This document shows, piece by piece, positions 63,403-64,000 of a stretch of DNA of 64,000 nucleotides (position 1 is its first letter; the number at the start of each line of letters is the position of its first letter). The position numbers were made by a program, and so were the translations under genes. The notes under the pieces were generated by a model. It was not told the origin of the DNA. It saw nothing but the letters and a program-made list of their open reading frames with translations, and did not search any database. The DNA is from Talinum fruticosum (lineage: Eukaryota > Streptophyta > Magnoliopsida > Caryophyllales > Talinaceae): positions 372,001-436,000 of the forward strand of contig JAITYX010000063.1 of the NCBI GenBank assembly GCA_021018815.1, given 5' to 3'.

Positions 63403-63757
63403 AATCTTGTACACTAATATGAACAAAAACTATTATCTTGGATCAAAAAATAATCTTATAAACTATTATTCAAATGAAAGTTTTTTTAAATTTTTATGGA
63501 AAAAAGAACTTAATACTTTAATTTAAAGTCTCACTTTATTTAATGCATGCGGGGAATTTAAACTCTCACCTTATTTAATTATTTTATAAACTAATATGAA
63601 CAAAAACTATTATCTTGGATTAAAAAAATCTTGTAAACTATTATTCAAATGGAAGTTTTTTAAAAAAATTTATGAAAAAAAAATTTAATACTTTAATTTA
63701 AAGTCTCACCTTAGTTAATGCATGTTTAGATGGAGAAAAAAATTTAATCTTTAATTT
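63403..63757. repeat. Direct repeat, period about 177 bp, two copies
   Basis: ACTAATATGAACAAAAACTA starts at 63413 and again at 63590. Both copies then share AAACTATTATTCAAATG, TTTAATTTAAAGTCTCAC and TTAATGCATG. A third partial copy of the last part follows near 63765. Confidence 0.85.
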
Positions 63758-63805
63758 TAACACTCACCTTATTTAATGTATGTTCTTTATCTCTACTACA
63801 AAACC

Positions 63806-63808
<3 letters not shown>

Positions 63809-63870
<62 letters not shown>
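63809..63870. repeat. (AT)31 microsatellite
   Basis: A perfect AT run in intergenic DNA. Confidence 0.97.
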
Positions 63871-63872
<2 letters not shown>

Positions 63873-63925
63873 TTATATATAATGATACCAAGGCAACAAA
63901 CCGCTTTTTTTTTTTTAATTAATGA

Positions 63926-64000
63926 GGTCATGGCCTAGCGGTCAAGACCGAGGTCTTGAGTATATTAGGTCTCGGGTTCGATTCCCCTTCCTTTATTGTA
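63926..64000 (+). mobile_element. SINE head, cut by the window end
   Basis: Box A (TGGCCTAGCGGTCAAG, about 63933-63948) and box B (GGTTCGATTCC, about 63975-63985) are intact and about 30 bases apart, as in tRNA-derived plant SINEs. The fold between the boxes is not a proper tRNA. Body and tail lie outside the window. Confidence 0.6.

Noticed and set aside
63789..63806. Helitron 5' end (TCTCTACTACAAAAC)
   Set aside because: Fits the TC start after an A, but the motif is short and the partner end would lie outside the window.

Overview
This is nuclear DNA of a flowering plant, most likely a eudicot. The evidence is long AT-rich intergenic stretches, GT-AG introns, three plant gene families and a dense load of plant transposable elements. 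I could not place the species. Three host genes can be built exon by exon, all on the + strand: an R2R3-MYB of the RAX / subgroup 14 type (651-2364), a 12-exon gene for a plastid CBM48 coiled-coil protein of the PTST2/PTST3 group that acts in starch granule initiation (36700-50502), and a 6-exon gene for a plastid multi-pass membrane protein that I assign to the DUF4079 family (58291-61364). They show no operon-like or pathway link. They are separate genes spaced by transposons.

Layout. 1-650: MYB promoter. 651-2364: MYB gene, with an apparent frame break just after the DNA-binding domain. 2365-7340: AT-rich, with a (TA)n tract. 7343-10510: decayed minus-strand LINE. 10530-15478: decayed Ty3/gypsy element with gag, protease, RT, RNase H and the integrase zinc finger, cut off before the integrase core. 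15479-24250: AT-rich DNA with a Harbinger-type MITE, an hAT-type element, an old dispersed repeat, a 91-bp tandem duplication and a CACTA-like end. 24258-36021: two related Mutator-like elements (MULEs) lying head to tail. The first carries a broken FAR1-type transposase; the second has none that I can see. Five copies of a tRNA-shaped repeat lie in this block and I noticed none elsewhere. 36700-50502: PTST-like gene, its introns filled with MITEs, a SINE and a nested TIR element. 50503-58290: AT-rich, with short direct repeats, a Helitron 3' end and a 293-bp fold-back element with a target duplication. 58291-61364: DUF4079-like gene. 61448-64000: a second Helitron 3' end, a 982-bp TIR element carrying a galacturonosyltransferase-like gene fragment, a 177-bp direct repeat, an (AT)n tract and a SINE head cut by the window end.

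The least ordinary observations are the tRNA-shaped repeat family with a shared 6-nt anticodon loop inside the MULE pair, the MULE pair joined at a (TA)n tract where both inner ends have lost their terminal bases, and the gene-capturing TIR element just downstream of the DUF4079-like gene. All calls come from reading the sequence and from memory of protein families. No database search was run.
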